Counted from the stretch's first letter, positions 21,530-33,704 are shown. The stretch: 64,000 nt of DNA from Posidonia oceanica (GCA_037176725.1 JAZBRS010000020.1:85072001-85136000); one strand, 5' to 3'. Numbers and translations: made by a program. Notes: generated from the letters alone by a model not told the origin.

Positions 21530-24348
21530 GATGGAGGCAGAGGGTTGAATGGGGTCCTGGGGTGGTTTGGCGGTTTGCTTTGTTGATGGAGTGGGTGTGG
21601 CCTCTGGGGTGGTAGGATTGGCTACCAGAGCTGGGGGCCTGTATACCCTTCCCGAATGCATGACCTCTGTGCACATTTTTGTGGCGTAGTCATACGGGAC
21701 TCCATGGGTGTCCCGGGTTAGAGTAATGACCACGGGTATGCAGGCCGCAAGCTCTAGGGGGTTGGCAGTGGATAGGCGGGTCTTGCTGGTGGAGTAAATC
21801 GGGAGGGGGGCTGAGGAGGCTCTGGTTGTAGCAAGGCCAGTAGACAGATAGGTGGTTCAGCCGGGTGTTGCATGGTGGGCCGAGCAGCGGAAGGCCCCGG
21901 CTCGGCTTTCAGCTGTATCATATGGATTGCCGATTTAGAGCCGGTGAGAACAGAATTGTACAGAGCTAGAGGAAAGGGATCCGAAGCACGATGGATTAAA
22001 GAAGAGGGGTCCACTGTGGAAGCAGTGGGCCCAGAAGGGAAGAGAGCGTGGACTCTTGAGGTCCCGGCGCCTCCTGAGCCAGAATGCTCAAGCAGGGGCT
22101 GATGCAAGATGCTGGGATGAGCTAGAGATGATGCAGGGGTGGATGCAAGTGGAGGCGCAGAAGTGGGTGCCACCTCCTGAGTGTTTATGGAGATGACCCT
22201 TTGGTCAATCAAATCCTAGATGGCTTCCCACAAAGTGAAGCAGTTATCCGTCGAGTGGCCCTCAGCTCGATGGTAATTGCAAAAGAGGCCTACCTTGTAC
22301 CACGGTGGAAGTGGGTTTGGCAGTGGGCGAACCTCAGGGAACCTAAGGAGTGACACAACCTTAGGCAAGACGGTGCTCAGCAGTTCCATGAGCTTCGTGA
22401 ATTGGCATGTGTTACCGCGAAACCGTCTCTGCGGAGGGCGTTGTCCTTGCTGGGCCGGTGCGGCTGGATAGACCGGCTGGGCGGTGTGTGCAATCTGTGG
22501 AGTGTGTGACGGTGCAGGTGTATAAACTACTTGATTTGGGGCAGGGTGACCCGCCAGGTTGAACTGCGCTGGAGGAGAATCGATGTAGGCAACGGCAGGC
22601 TTGGGCTAGTCCCTCCTTCTGGCATGGTTGTTGCCGCTGTTGCTGTTGCTATTGTTGTTGTTGTTGTTGTAGTTGTTGTTGTTGTTGTTGCAGCTGGGGA
22701 CGATGTCCAGTCCGGCGAGTGCGGAGATTGTGGGGTAGTGGCTGTTGCGGATTGCACTCTCTATGCGGGAGCCTGACCGAATCAGTGATGCAAATGTGGT
22801 GACAGCTTGGAGACTGAGCATACCCCCAATAGATGGCAGTGAGCCTCGGATGAGGATCTCGATAGACTCCTCGTCAGAGGGCCTATCTCGAACCTGCGAG
22901 GCTAGTGCACGCCATCGGTCGACGTACTCCCCGAACGGCTCATAGGGTTTCTGCACAGTGGAGACCAAGTCCTCCCGCTTTGGGACCTGGTCAAGGTTAA
23001 AAGAGTACTGTTCCACGAACGCCAGAGTGATTGCGCTCTAGGTCTTAATGGAGGCCATATCAAGTGATGTGAACCACTTGAGAGCCGGACCAGTAAGACT
23101 CTTTTGGAACAGGCTGATAAGAAACCTCTCATTGCCCTGAAGCTGTGTGAGGTCCCCCCAATAAGCCCACAGATGGGAGATAGGGCAGCCCTTCCCGTTG
23201 TACTTGTCAAAGTCCGGGACGCGGAAATTCGCTAGGAGTACAGCCTCTGGGAAGTAACAGAGGTCCCGATACTCGAAGGACTGGCGCTCCCCGCCCTGTA
23301 CTCGACGGAGTGCTCTCTCTAGATCGCCCATCCTGTTAAGGAGGGCATCCAAGGTCGCTGCTGGCAAGGAAGATGCAGCTGGGGTAGGGTTAGCGTATGC
23401 CGTCTGGGTCGCACCTAAGTGCTCCTCCAGGTCCACCATCTCATCGGCTGGTGAGGCGACATGATGGCCGGCATACCTGTGCAAGGGTGTGTGGTGCTGT
23501 TGGGTGTATGCAGGAACCTGAGTCTGCTGATGCAAAGGGGGAAGAAAAGCAGAATGCTGTGCTGTGGGTGTTGAAGCATGCGGAAGTAACAGCTGCTGCA
23601 ATGGCACGGTGCCATACTGCAGGCCAAGTGGGTGCTGTGTTCCTGTCATCCCGGAAGGATGACCACCAGAGGGAGGAATGAAATGCTGTGCAGTGAGAAG
23701 TGGGTGCACAGGAGGCAACGATTCCGCCCCCACCGTCGGAGCAATGAGTAGCTGCAGCGATGGCTGAGGCGATGGTGTAGTGGGAAATGCCTGAAACTGG
23801 ATGGGAGGGACCAAAGGGACCTCAGGAGCCACGAGAGGGCGAATAGATAGAGCTATGTTCTGCAGATGCTGGACAAGCCCTAACAGGTGCTGGTACTGCG
23901 CTTCAGGTGTCCCGTCAGTGAGAATACTGAATTGCAGTGCCTGTGGAAGAACAGGTGCAACAGGTGGGGACACAGACTGTTCAACAGAGCGGAATCCTAC
24001 ATCAGAAGGTGTTGTCGCAGTGGGAGAATCAAGTGCAAGACCCGGGACATTATACAGCGTTTCCAGGGCTTGGGAGGTAGTCACCGTGATAGATTCGGTG
24101 ACGGTCCCCGAGGGTACAATAGCCAGATGATGTCCGAAAATTCCAGGGTTCCCCTGCGCCTGAAAGTGAAAGGTGCGGGGGGCAACAGTGGAGGTCAAAG
24201 CCAAAGAAGGAGATGTCGGAATCTGGGACCCCTCCAAGGCAACAGAGAACATGGGCTCACTGACCCGCTGGGGCATGGCGGTCCGAGAGCGAGTGAGAAC
24301 TGGACTGCAACAGAGAACAGAAGGACGACGCCTAGGACGAGCTATCAT
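21530..24348 (-). pseudogene. T2 gag
   Basis: The first 436 residues (24348-23038) are a long Pro/Gln/Thr/His-rich N-terminal part followed by the start of the gag domain (NFRVPDFDKYNGKGCPISHLW near 23245, LTGPALKWF near 23090). After a TAG at 23038-23040 the same frame (23016-22606) carries FNLDQVPKREDL and FGEYVDRWRALA, then a poly-Asn run from a microsatellite. After another TAG (22606-22608) come the zinc knuckle CNYHRAEGHSTDNC (near 22280-22240) and a Pro/Ser-rich tail (22212-21754). A frame change near 21780 leads to the protease frame. Confidence 0.8.
22641..22694. repeat. (TTG)n microsatellite inside T2 gag
   Basis: A near-perfect run of TTG on the plus strand, read on the minus strand as AAC codons, giving more than ten asparagines interrupted by Ser and Tyr. 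It lies between the gag domain and the zinc knuckle. Confidence 0.9.
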
Positions 24349-25774
24349 CGAACTCGACGGATAACTCGAGAAAGGAGGGTCGAGAAGGAGGTGTCACAAC
24401 AGGGGTGTGAGCAAAGAAACAGACTCGAGCTCCAGCAAGGGAACTCGCTCACAGTCTTGAGGGACAAAGCAAACAAAACAGGTTAGGACCCGACAAATGA
24501 ATGCAAATGCTGTTAGTTGTGATATGTATGATATGCATGTGAATGCTCTCTAACATGCTCTCTCTCACCAATCTAGTGTGTCCTAGTAGGTTATCTGCTC
24601 CGGATCTACACAGGGTGTATAGGTCTCCGACTCGATCATAAAAAAATGGCTCCCGTCTAAATCCTGGCTGAAGCCATACAGTGACGGGTGGTGCGTTTGG
24701 GAGCCGTCAACCTGCCAGAGCAAGGCTTGTACCCTCTAGTAACACCGACACGACCCTAGACAAGGGGGGACAAGGCCAATCCACCTGCGCTATCGCCAAA
24801 GCGACGGAACGGGCGGACAGGATCTATCCTTCTCAGACTAATAGACGGACTCAGGGAGGAGAAGAATGCATGCCCTATATGCTCAAACATGCGAGTATGC
24901 ATTATGTTTTTTAGCTTGCACATTTTATTAACCGCAAAGGGGGTAAAAGTTGGTGTAGAAGCTCTAGTAAGCCTAGCTGTCACTTTTACTTGCATTTTTT
25001 AAGTTAAACCAAGGAAGGAGGCAATCACATCTCTACTTTACCTTAGGATGAATGCAAGAAAGGGGAAACAAACATTCAATCATGGCAATGCTAAGTCATA
25101 CATCACATCAAAAGGCATGAGCATGGCATGTGATTGTGTTGTGCGCATGATTCGTGGAATAAAAACAATCATCAAATCAAAGGAAGGCGTACGTACACTA
25201 AGGCATGTGCGTACGGTGACATGATATGTAGGTGTGGAAAGAGAACGAACATTCAATCACGATATTGCAATTAAGCCTAAGTAAAGTAACAAAGTGCTAG
25301 AGCAAAGATGCAAGAAGGAAAAGACCACAAGATAAGCGAAAGACGGAAAACAAAAAGTCGGAGTCTAGTATCCCCAACGGAGTCGCCACTTTACTGTGAC
25401 CATCTCTTTAGACGTACGACTCGGGGGCCATTGCCAAAGCTCGTAGACGCCCGACCGTAGAGAATGAGGGCCACAGCTAATGATGTATTCGAGGAAAGTT
25501 CGACTCGAGGAAGAAAACACCAATAAAATGATAAGTGACGATAAAAAGAGAAAAGGAATGAGATTGAGTCTAAATTCCCCGACGGAGTGGCCATTCTTAT
25601 GTGACCGTCTCTCATGTACGACACGGGGCCGCTGCCAAAGCTCGCAGACGCTCGGCTGAAGAGAAAGAGGGCTGCAATTAATGGTGTATACGAGGAGAAT
25701 TTGACTCGATAAAGAGAATGAAAAACACCAATAATTGACGAAATCAACGAATAAGATAAACAACAAAAAAGGGG
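24349..25774 (-). other. T2 leader between primer-binding site and gag
   Basis: No supported gene. The part nearest the primer-binding site holds two 205-bp tandem blocks (25372-25774). The rest is A-rich on the plus strand with frequent ATGCATG words (for example 24500-24560 and 24880-25150). Confidence 0.6.
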
Positions 25775-25784
25775 GGAGTCGCCA
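25372..25784 (-). repeat. 205-bp tandem blocks each carrying a primer-binding-site-like sequence
   Basis: Blocks starting CCCCAACGGAGTCGCCA at 25372 and CCCCGACGGAGTGGCCA at 25577 share landmarks throughout (GGCCATTGCCAAAGCTCG against GGCCGCTGCCAAAGCTCG, AAAACACCAATAA). A third primer-binding-site copy (GGAGTCGCCA, 25775-25784) adjoins the LTR. On the minus strand each begins with TGGCGACTCC or TGGCCACTCC. Confidence 0.75.
25775..25784 (-). promoter_or_regulatory. T2 primer-binding site (LTR-adjacent copy)
   Basis: The minus strand reads TGGCGACTCC five bases after the LTR end. The alignment of its surroundings with T3 (36695-36720, the same spacer length and the same downstream ATGCAAA/ATCCGTG landmarks) selects this copy as the true one; 25379-25388 is the alternative. 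Confidence 0.6.
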
Positions 25785-25789
25785 CGTAG

Positions 25790-28294
25790 TGTAATTGAGA
25801 AAAGCCAGAAGACAAGGAAAACCAGATGCAAATCAGTAAAAGCGAAAGAAAACCAAAGTAAATCCGTGCGAAACGGATGCGACACTGGGTCATTGCGGTC
25901 CAGAGATGGGTAAGGACTCCTGTTACATGCGGGGAAGGTGTTAGGCACCCCCGACACGCCCAAGGAGCGGCCTTTTCTAACGTCATTCCGCTCATAGTGT
26001 GGCTCAATGTAGGCTGAAGGCCAATTAATATATGCTCTAGCAAAAGGAAACATGCCATGATAATGCAAGAAGGCGAAGGACAAGCCTCAAACAAACATGC
26101 ATATAGGTTAAAAGAAACCAAGGAAAGTAACTACATAAAGCTAAGAGGTAAACATGCATAAAGGGAAACAAGTGTAAGAGAATAGGATTCAGATAAACAC
26201 TCATACATGCTGAAAGAAACCTGGCAAACAACAATATAATGCTGGAAAGTAACATACATAATAAAAGGTAAATGTAAAGCATGTAAGGCTTAAGTAAACA
26301 TTGCTTAAAAGGAAACAGAGAAGTAACTAAAGGATGCTTGAATGTAAACATGCATGAGGAGGTAGCTAAAACAAGGGTAAAAGGCTCTGTCCACATCTAT
26401 AGAGGCTATTGTTAAATACGTGGGAGTCCCACGCGGGAACAGTTCGCTTGTCCAGTGGAAAGTCATAGCCAAATGGGAGGCTCTCCTCAATTCAATTCGG
26501 CATAGAACCGGTTGAATAATGAGGAGGAGGTATCCCGAAACAATAATATGCAATAACATCAAAGAAACAGGTATAAACAGAGGTCGGAAAGGAGCTGGGA
26601 ACTCTGCCCGATATCTCAATCAAACACGCGGGAGGTCCTTGGGAGGCCTCAGCACGGGACCGATCGATTCGGACAGAGAACCTTCATCACCGGATTCCGG
26701 GCCCAACAGTTAATGGAATGTAAAGAAAATAGATGGGTGGTGAAGAGGGGATGCTTGACAACAATAATATGCGATAACATTAAAGAACAGATACAAACAA
26801 GGGTCGGAAAGATGCTGGGAACTTGGCCTGATGTCACGGTCAAACACATGGGAAGCCCACACGGGACCTCGGCGTAGGACCGGCTAGTCAGACAGAGGAC
26901 CCTCATCGCCAGATTCCGGGCCTGATGCTTGATGAAATGCGATGAAATCGATTGGGGAAGCAAGGTGGTATACCTAGCTACCCAACTGGGATGCAGATGC
27001 AGAGCGGCGCCGCCCGAATCGCTGCCCCCATCTTGGCAGTATTGCGCCGGCAACCGTGCATCTCCGCCGGCCATAGAGGTGGCTTGGAGAGCGCTGTCAG
27101 CCGTGGCCGCACTGAGGAGGCTAGAGGCGAGTGCGGGGGACTGTCCCGGAGACTTAGAGCGGTGGGGCAAGGTGGCTACGTGTGCGACGGCGTGAGGCCG
27201 TGCGCAAGCCGTCTGCCCTCCACAAGAGGCGACGGAAGAGAAAAGAAAATAGGCAATGCAGCTAGCTAATAATGCGAATAACACTTAGGAAGTAAATGCA
27301 CAACAACTAGCAACCGTTCTGAGCTAACTAGGGGTCGAATGCTTGCCTGAGACGTGCTGCAGAGGATGTCTTCTCCGGCGACGGCACTGCTACAGGTGTG
27401 CGGCTGGACGGAGGCTGTGGAGCTCAGGGATGCTCAGGGAAGTTCACACTCTCTCTCACGGGCTCAAGGGAAGGCTCTGGAGGTGGTGGAACTCAAGGGA
27501 TTGTCTCGACGACGAAGAGGTTCGCCGGAGATGGGTTCTCAATACCAGGATGCTGGAATTGAGGGGGGCTCGGGGGTTTGGAAGCTCTGGGAGCTCAGGT
27601 GGATGCCAAGGGAACTTGGAGAAGCCAAGATAAGCCAGGGGGCCGCTCGACTGGCCGGGAACACTGTTTTCTAGGCAGAGGAAAATGGTGTAAACCGTTG
27701 GCACATATCTGGATTTAAATTGGGTGGATGGGATGCTGGTTGAAGATCGATGGGTGGAATCGATTGGGATGGAGGGCTGGATGATCCAGGTGTCCGGAGA
27801 CACAAGCTCAGATCAGCAGGAGCCAATGGTGAGCGAGGAAAAGGTGGGCCAAGGTGATTGGTCCGCCTGATTTTTGCCACTAACGTAGGACAAAACGCGG
27901 GAGCTCCACGCGAGAGCTCGGTGCGAGTGTCAGTCTGTCAGTTTTCGCTACTGACATAGGACAACACGCGGGAGCTCCACACGGGAGCTCTACGCGAGTG
28001 TCAGATTGTCAGTTTTCGCTACTAACATAGGACTCAACGCGGGAGCTCCATGCGGGAGCTCGACGCGAGAGTGATCCCGTCTATCTGGCTGCCTCACCTT
28101 CTGATCCTGTTCCTCTGGTTCGAGGGCCATCTAGGGTTATGGTTTTGGGGTATTTGTGGTGGTGGATGCGAGTGGATGTGATTGGTGGAGTTTTGGTTTG
28201 GTTTGGGGTTTCATGAAAAAGGTTGGGGCCGCCTCGTCCACACGCTTTTGGAGCAAACAACCGTCACCCAACTTCCAGATTTAGGGTGTCTACA
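25790..28294 (-). mobile_element. T2 5' LTR (about 2.5 kb)
   Basis: Starts TGTAGACACCC at 28294 and ends at ATTACA (25790). If the inner primer-binding-site copy were used it would end at 25395 (2.9 kb). It contains a conserved block at 25905-25965 (GGTAAGGACTCCTGTTAC, GGAAGGTGTTAGGCACCCC) shared with the T3 LTR at 36826-36875, and a three-copy 71-bp repeat near its start. The 26400-26940 part has two related blocks around CAATAATATGC(A/G)ATAACAT (26541 and 26763). Confidence 0.75.
27871..28080 (-). repeat. 71-bp tandem repeat with GGGAGCTCC palindromes in T2 U3
   Basis: Three copies start at 27871, 27942 and 28013 (TTTTCGCTACTRACATAGGAC...CGCGGGAGCTCC...CGGGAGCTC...GCGAGTGTCAG). Each holds two GGGAGCTC(C) palindromic words flanked by CGCG. 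They lie 210-420 bases from the LTR start, the expected U3 enhancer region. Confidence 0.85.
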
Positions 28295-31131
28295 CGGCGC
28301 TATTCACATAGGCATGTCTCCTATAATGCCTCACCTCGCCCTCGAGTTGTGCTATGAGTTCTTTGTTAGATCCCAAATCCTGCGAAAAGACAATCAACAT
28401 GTCAACTACAAATGAAAGTGGAGAACTAACAGGTGAAATAAAGATAGTCATGCCACATGGGCCTTCTCCAACTTCCTTTGCAACACGACAACCTCGCTGG
28501 CTGAGTCAATTGCCAGTGGAGCCTGCTGCTGCACGGTCAGCCGGGCAACCTCAGCAAGCTGACGGGCAGATCCTAAGTCACCGACGGCCACCTGTGCCTA
28601 CAGCTCCAGCTCCTAGATCCGAGTAGCCTGGGAAGTGACAGTCCCCTCCAACTCCTCCAATCTCCCGACGGAGCTAGCAGCGATAAAATCACTGGCCTAT
28701 TCCTTCAGCTCGTTCTCCAGATAAGCAACTTGCAGGAAAACAGTGTTAGTATCAAGCCAAATCTAATCAAAAGTAGAAAATGTTTATACCTTATCTTGGA
28801 GTCGGGAAATTTCCTCCAAGTAATCTGGAGGAGGTGCGGTACTAGTCGAGGGCTACAAAGAAGAAAGACATGCAGTTAGTCACAGTCCATAATCAGGTTT
28901 CTGAAGCTATAGGGATTCAAATTTACCTAAGAGGCAGAAGCACGGAGACGCTCGATCTCCCCAGTCAAGGCGGAGAGCTGTTGAGTCAGGCCATGCTCCC
29001 GTTGAGCTTGCTCATTTGTAGCCTTCAACTATAAAAGGAAAAGAGACAAGTCAGCAAGCAAAATCACCAGGTTGCCAAAATAAAATTAAAGGCTCACTGC
29101 TATCTCCATTTGGGCATGATGTGACTGTGCCGCTGCCAGTAGCTCGGCTCGAGACATCACGGCCTCGCCTGGGTCTGAATTCCCCATGGGAAGGTCTAAG
29201 CGCCCGAGGAAGTGGGTATGGTGGAAAATCATCAAAGGAGAGAACTCGGCATCCATCCACACGGCCCAGGCTACCTCGTCCTTCGCCGTGGCATCGGTCA
29301 GAGTGGGTGAACTGTGGCGAGCCCAATCCAGAAGTTGCAAACCGTAGACATCAACCCAATGACGAGCATGGCCGCCACCACCTCGGGTCTCCCACCAGAC
29401 TCGGAAAGGAGAAGCCAGAGGCTGAATCTGTCGGCGCCCCAGCTGTCGAAGCGCTCTACTAATCTGCTGGAAATGGCAGTGGTTCCAGTAGTGGATCCAA
29501 ACGTCCCGATCAAAATTGACCCGGTCATGGGCAATCTCGGGGATGTTCTCATGCTCCCCCTCAGCGTAAGGATGCCAGGTCACCTGAAAAGAGTAGAGAA
29601 ATGTTAGACCAATAAACAAGCAAGCAGAAACAAACAAGATAGAGGGAAGTAGGTTACCTAGGCTGGGACCAGCAGCTCAAACAGAAGACGACCGACATAG
29701 CAGTTGTCGTCCGTTGACTCAAGGGCTGACTTGGCATCAACCCAGAACATTCCCTGGGGGAAAGGCACGCCCGTCAGAGGAACTAGAGGAGGAGTGGGCC
29801 GCAGAAAAATGAAGTGATCCCATGCCCACATCTGTACAAAACACAAACTTCAGTTAGTCCATCATTTCAGAAAATATGCAAGAATACAAATGTTTTACCT
29901 GGAGAAAGGGTAGATTCCTGCCTAGCTGGCGAGAACTGCCGTCACTGAAGCGGAAAAGGGTGGAGTATAAGTGCGCCAAGCTTGCTGCCCCCAGGCATGC
30001 TCCCCCACCCAGTCCAAGTCTGCCAGAAGGGGCAGGAAGACGGTCCACAGCTTCACCGTAGCATGAGAAAAGTGCACCTCCCCGAACAGCACAAGGACGA
30101 AGGCCCAGAGCTGCTGATCAGCGTCAACACCTGGCTCCGTCGCCGTCTTGTACGAGTCCTTGACTCGGTGAATCGCCAAGGAAGTCACGAAATGGCGTGG
30201 TCTGTGCATGACCACCCTACTCCGCACCAGCTCCCACATCATCGTCGTGTAGTCCAAGCGAACCAGACCAGTCACCAGACGTCCCGTTACTCGCAGCCCA
30301 GTCAGGCGAACCATGTCCTCTAGCGACAAGATGAACTCACCGACCCGCGTCACGATGGAGCAAGTCTGGTAGTTGTATTGCTCAGCGACTAACTCTTGGA
30401 GCGTCGACTGGAGCGGAAAATCGGGGATGGATAGGAAATGCCCAAACCCCATTTGGGCCAGACGCTCCAGTTGAAAAGGAGCCAGCATCTGGTAACATCA
30501 CCAAACCTGCCCCTAGTAACAGCATGTCACCACGGGGGCCCGACTCTGTAAAAGACAGATAACTTGTCAAACGGGGCAAGAAATTGAGCTAAAAATAATA
30601 ATAACAATAATGATAAAGAGGAAATTTTATTATCACCTACCCCCTCGATGCCAGTGCAGCGGTGGCGAACTTAGTGTGCGACGCATCCTTACGCGGCCCC
30701 GACACCTGGACCTCGTCGCAAGGGATGTGGGCCCACGAGAAATTCAGTGGATCTATGTCACCACCCTTCGCCGCCTGCCGAACAAAATCAAGGATGTTCC
30801 AGTACCAAGTGTCGTCTTCGCTGAATCGGACAACAAGAGGATCGACGGGTCCCACCTCAGGCACCACCTCCTCGGACACCGTCTCCTCCGAGTCTTTCCC
30901 CGATAGCGTGAACGACTCCTCCCCTGAGCTACCAGAGCCACCAGAGCCCACGCTCGGAATCACCCCAGTAGGAGCTGCGCCCTCCACAACAACCGCCACT
31001 GCCTCTGCCGTCGCTAGAGCCCCCATCGGAACCTCTGACAGAGCCGCCCTAGGCTTGCCGGGAGATGACGGCCTAGCCCCTATCCATGCATGCTTCGCCG
31101 GCCTTTTGTACATCTTGCAGAACTGGGGCAT
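28295..31131 (-). pseudogene. Plant mobile domain (PMD) gene, eight exons, interrupted by T2
   Basis: PMD (aminotransferase-like) proteins are transposon-linked in plants and also include domesticated MAIN-type regulators. Supported exons on the minus strand: 31131-30641 (acidic Ser/Gly linker then WYWNILDFV; donor GTAGGT), 30545-29899 (LERLAQMGFGHFLSIPDF, EFILSLEDMVRLTGLRVTG), 29831-29658 (MWAWDHFIFL), 29583-29098 (VTWHPYAEGEHENIP, FHHTHFLGRLDLP), 29028-28927, 28852-28790, 28762 to about 28450 and 28379-28295. The last four encode a heptad-rich coiled-coil tail (QLSALTGEIERLRA, AYLENELKE). Most internal exons have GT..AG borders; the end of exon 7 is unclear. Damage: frameshifts near 30500 and 30000, and TAG where Gln is expected at 29658, 28927, 28697, 28613 and 28598. 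Exon 8 is cut by the T2 LTR. Confidence 0.75.
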
Positions 31132-31657
31132 CTACTGGAAAGCAAGCACTTGCTGCCACCCGTCCGGCCGACTGTCCGAACCCAACGCAACCCTCCACCG
31201 CTGCACGAGAGAGGGGATCGCTGGAACACCCCCAACTGCCGTTGCACCTCACTAGAGCCGAGGTCATCGTCACTGGAGAAGTCAGGCGGAATAAGAAGAG
31301 GAGGTTGCAGAATGGGTCACCTGACGTGTAGAATGAGGGCTTTAAGAGAATTCAATATTAAACGCCCAAACTAGACAGTTCAACACTTCGAGGAAGACAA
31401 TTCATTGAACGCAGGAACCGAGCCGTTTAACACTCTGAGGAAGACAAAGCGTTGAACGTGGGATTCTAAATGTTCAACATTGAACGCACCAGATCCAGTG
31501 TTCAACACATCTGCCACAAAGATCATTCTAAACTCTGAATTTTTGTTTGGCCTAAAGTATAAAATTAAGTTTAAAAAATTAAAAAACGGAAAAAGACAAA
31601 AGATGAATAAAATGGAGCTTTATTATTTATAAAGAGGTACAAAACTTATTATAATTT
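31132..31657. other. Spacer with GTTCAAC/GTTGAAC palindromic words
   Basis: No gene is supported. Between about 31335 and 31510 it holds several half and full copies of the GCGTTCAAC...GTTGAACGC word that is repeated in the T4 LTR, for example ATGTTCAACATTGAACGC at 31471. The remainder is AT-rich. Confidence 0.5.
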
Positions 31658-33103
31658 CTATTTTTTCGCAGGGAGTTCAATACATAATTTGGGTTTTACA
31701 CCCTCGTACCAAACGTCATAGGTTGCAAGGGAGATAGCCTCCCGGTCGACATCTAGTTTGTCCCAAGAAGAAAGGGTCTGGTTCCGCCCTTTTTTGTCCT
31801 AGATACCACCATGGAAATAAACTTGGGTGATATCCCTAGGAGTGTCCCTCAGGCGTGGGAGAATCATATCTGAGAAGGAAGGCATGGGAGGAATAGCCCA
31901 AGGAATGCCCAGCATGGAAAAGCAATGCTGGGGATTGTACCTCACAAATTTCGTTGCCCCGACCAGCATCAAGAAGTACTCAGGGTCATATGCTCTCCAG
32001 AACGTTGAGAGATGGCTGAAGGGATCCATCTGAGGTTTCACTTCACATGTCTAAAGATGACAGATGTACTCTTCAAGGGGAAGATTCGTAGCAAGGGCGG
32101 GCAGCAGAAAGTGTTCATCCAGCCACTTCAAAACCAAAAAAGGAGACCCGATGAATGGCCCACCAACACAAGCACTCGACAAGCCCCAGATGGTGAAAGC
32201 TAATATCGACTGGTTCAGGCTCTTCTCTAGGTTACGGACGCTCATGCACATGAGCTCGGCATGGTACGTGCTAATGGTCAAGGCTTCATTCGAGAAAAGC
32301 ACTAGTCCGCCAATTAGGATAAAGACGCACTCCAGGCAAGTCACCTCGGAACGGATGCTATCCTTTGGCTTTGAAAAGAACTTCCACAAGGAAGCTAAGT
32401 TGATGCAGCCGTTTGACACTAGATCCTCCAGGACAATCACAGAGCCAAAGTTGCATTTCAGAAGGGAAAAAGACCCCACAATTCCAATAGGAAAGAGATA
32501 TGCATCTCGAGAATAAATGGTAGAGTCAGCCTGACGAGTGCCCAACAAAGCACTTACCTCTTCTATAAGGATTGTGATTTCACCCACGGAAATAAAGAAC
32601 ATATGAGTCAAGGGATTCCAGAGCCCACAAAGGCCAAAGATTACTTTCCATTCGATAGGTTGGCGTAGCATTCATAGAGCCTGACAGAAGCCGACCTCCT
32701 CCAAACGATCCCAGTACTTTTTCAATGCCCAAGTGCGGAAGCTATGAACCCAGTCCAGCTGGTAAGCTTTACTATCCCGGTCATGATTTGGAGAGGCCAA
32801 AGACTGCTCGAAAAGAGAAAGGACAGGTTGGCAAAAAAATAAAAATACGCGAAAAAGGAAAAGAACATGGAAAATAGTGGTACCTTCCCATTCGCCAAAA
32901 GATTCACCAAGTGATGGGGAAGCGCTTCCAATCAAAGCTATGCCTGGTCGGATGGAGAAGAAAAAAATTGCTACCATGAAGATATGGCGAGGAATGTCCC
33001 CCAAGTCCATTGAAGCAGCAGAAATTTTCACCACAAGAAGCTTGAAATGAAAAATAAGTGTGTTGAAGCTCAAAGCCAAAGGGGGGGACTTAATATAGGC
33101 CAT
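31658..33103 (-). pseudogene. PMD-like / DUF7745-like antisense reading frame of T4
   Basis: One frame of about 481 residues from an ATG at 33103 to a TAG at 31658, broken only by TGA at 32672-32674 and TAG at 32051-32053 and 31799-31801, all explicable as C-to-T changes. Recognisable blocks are DWVHSFRTWALKKYW followed after the stop by EWKVIFGLCGLWNPLTHMFF and GEITILIEEVSALLGTR, which resemble the PMD or DUF7745 core (Trp, THxF, GE-T, LLG), then a Leu-rich helical region and PEYFLMLVGATKF. Its orientation opposite to the T4 LTR, upstream of the polypurine tract, fits the antisense ORF known in some Tat elements. A TTT-rich segment at about 32810-32890 could be a decayed intron. The family call is by motif only. 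Confidence 0.6.
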
Positions 33104-33704
33104 GGTCCCCCACGAGAAAGGAAACAATCAACAAATTGGAGATTTGTTGCTAGATTGATATTAGCAAGTACGGAAAGAAAAATAGTCTGTCTCGAGCCAT
33201 TAAACGTGGCTGCTCAGGCGTTCAACATTGAACGCTGACAATATAGCATTCAATGTTGAACGCTGAGAATCAAGCATTCAACACATCAGACACAAATGCC
33301 AAAGTAGGACAAAGGCAAATGCCAACGTAATTAGTAGAGAGAAGGTCAACCCCTCTTGTCCAACACCTGGGAATATCATAGACCTCTCGCTCGCTTATTT
33401 ACATGTCGTAGGACGACGGTCCCTATGGAGAGTGTAGGCTACACTCGATGAAAGGGCACTTGACTCTGATGAATTGCATTCACGCATGTGTCAATTTACT
33501 TTAGATGATGAGAAAAATTCCTAAGCCATCCCGGTATATAAATCAAAGTAGGCAATGATGGAGGGACCTCATTACCTAGAGTCATGCATTGCATATTGAA
33601 ACCACCTCCCTTGCACTTTCGCCAGCATGCACCCATGCAGAAGCACATCATATTGCATCACGTTGGGTGGTTGGAGTCGGTTATCTCTTATCTTTTCATT
33701 ACCT
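33104..33704. other. Spacer between antisense frame and minisatellite
   Basis: No gene is supported. It carries full palindromic words near 33217-33290 (GCGTTCAACATTGAACGC, then GCATTCAATGTTGAACGC). The rest is unique-looking AT-rich sequence. Confidence 0.5.

Larger units (their letters stand above)
16243..28294 (-). mobile_element. T2: Tat-lineage Ty3/gypsy retrotransposon, truncated in integrase by T1
   Basis: Minus-strand order is 5' LTR (28294-25790), primer-binding site, leader with duplicated blocks, gag with zinc knuckle, protease, linker, RT, RNase H, second RNase H and integrase up to the third catalytic residue, where T1's LTR begins. T2 starts inside the last exon of a PMD gene with no polypurine tract upstream, as expected for a 5' LTR at an insertion site. 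Five bases 28295-28299 are the expected target duplication. The polyprotein is interrupted by stops and a few frame changes. Confidence 0.85.
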
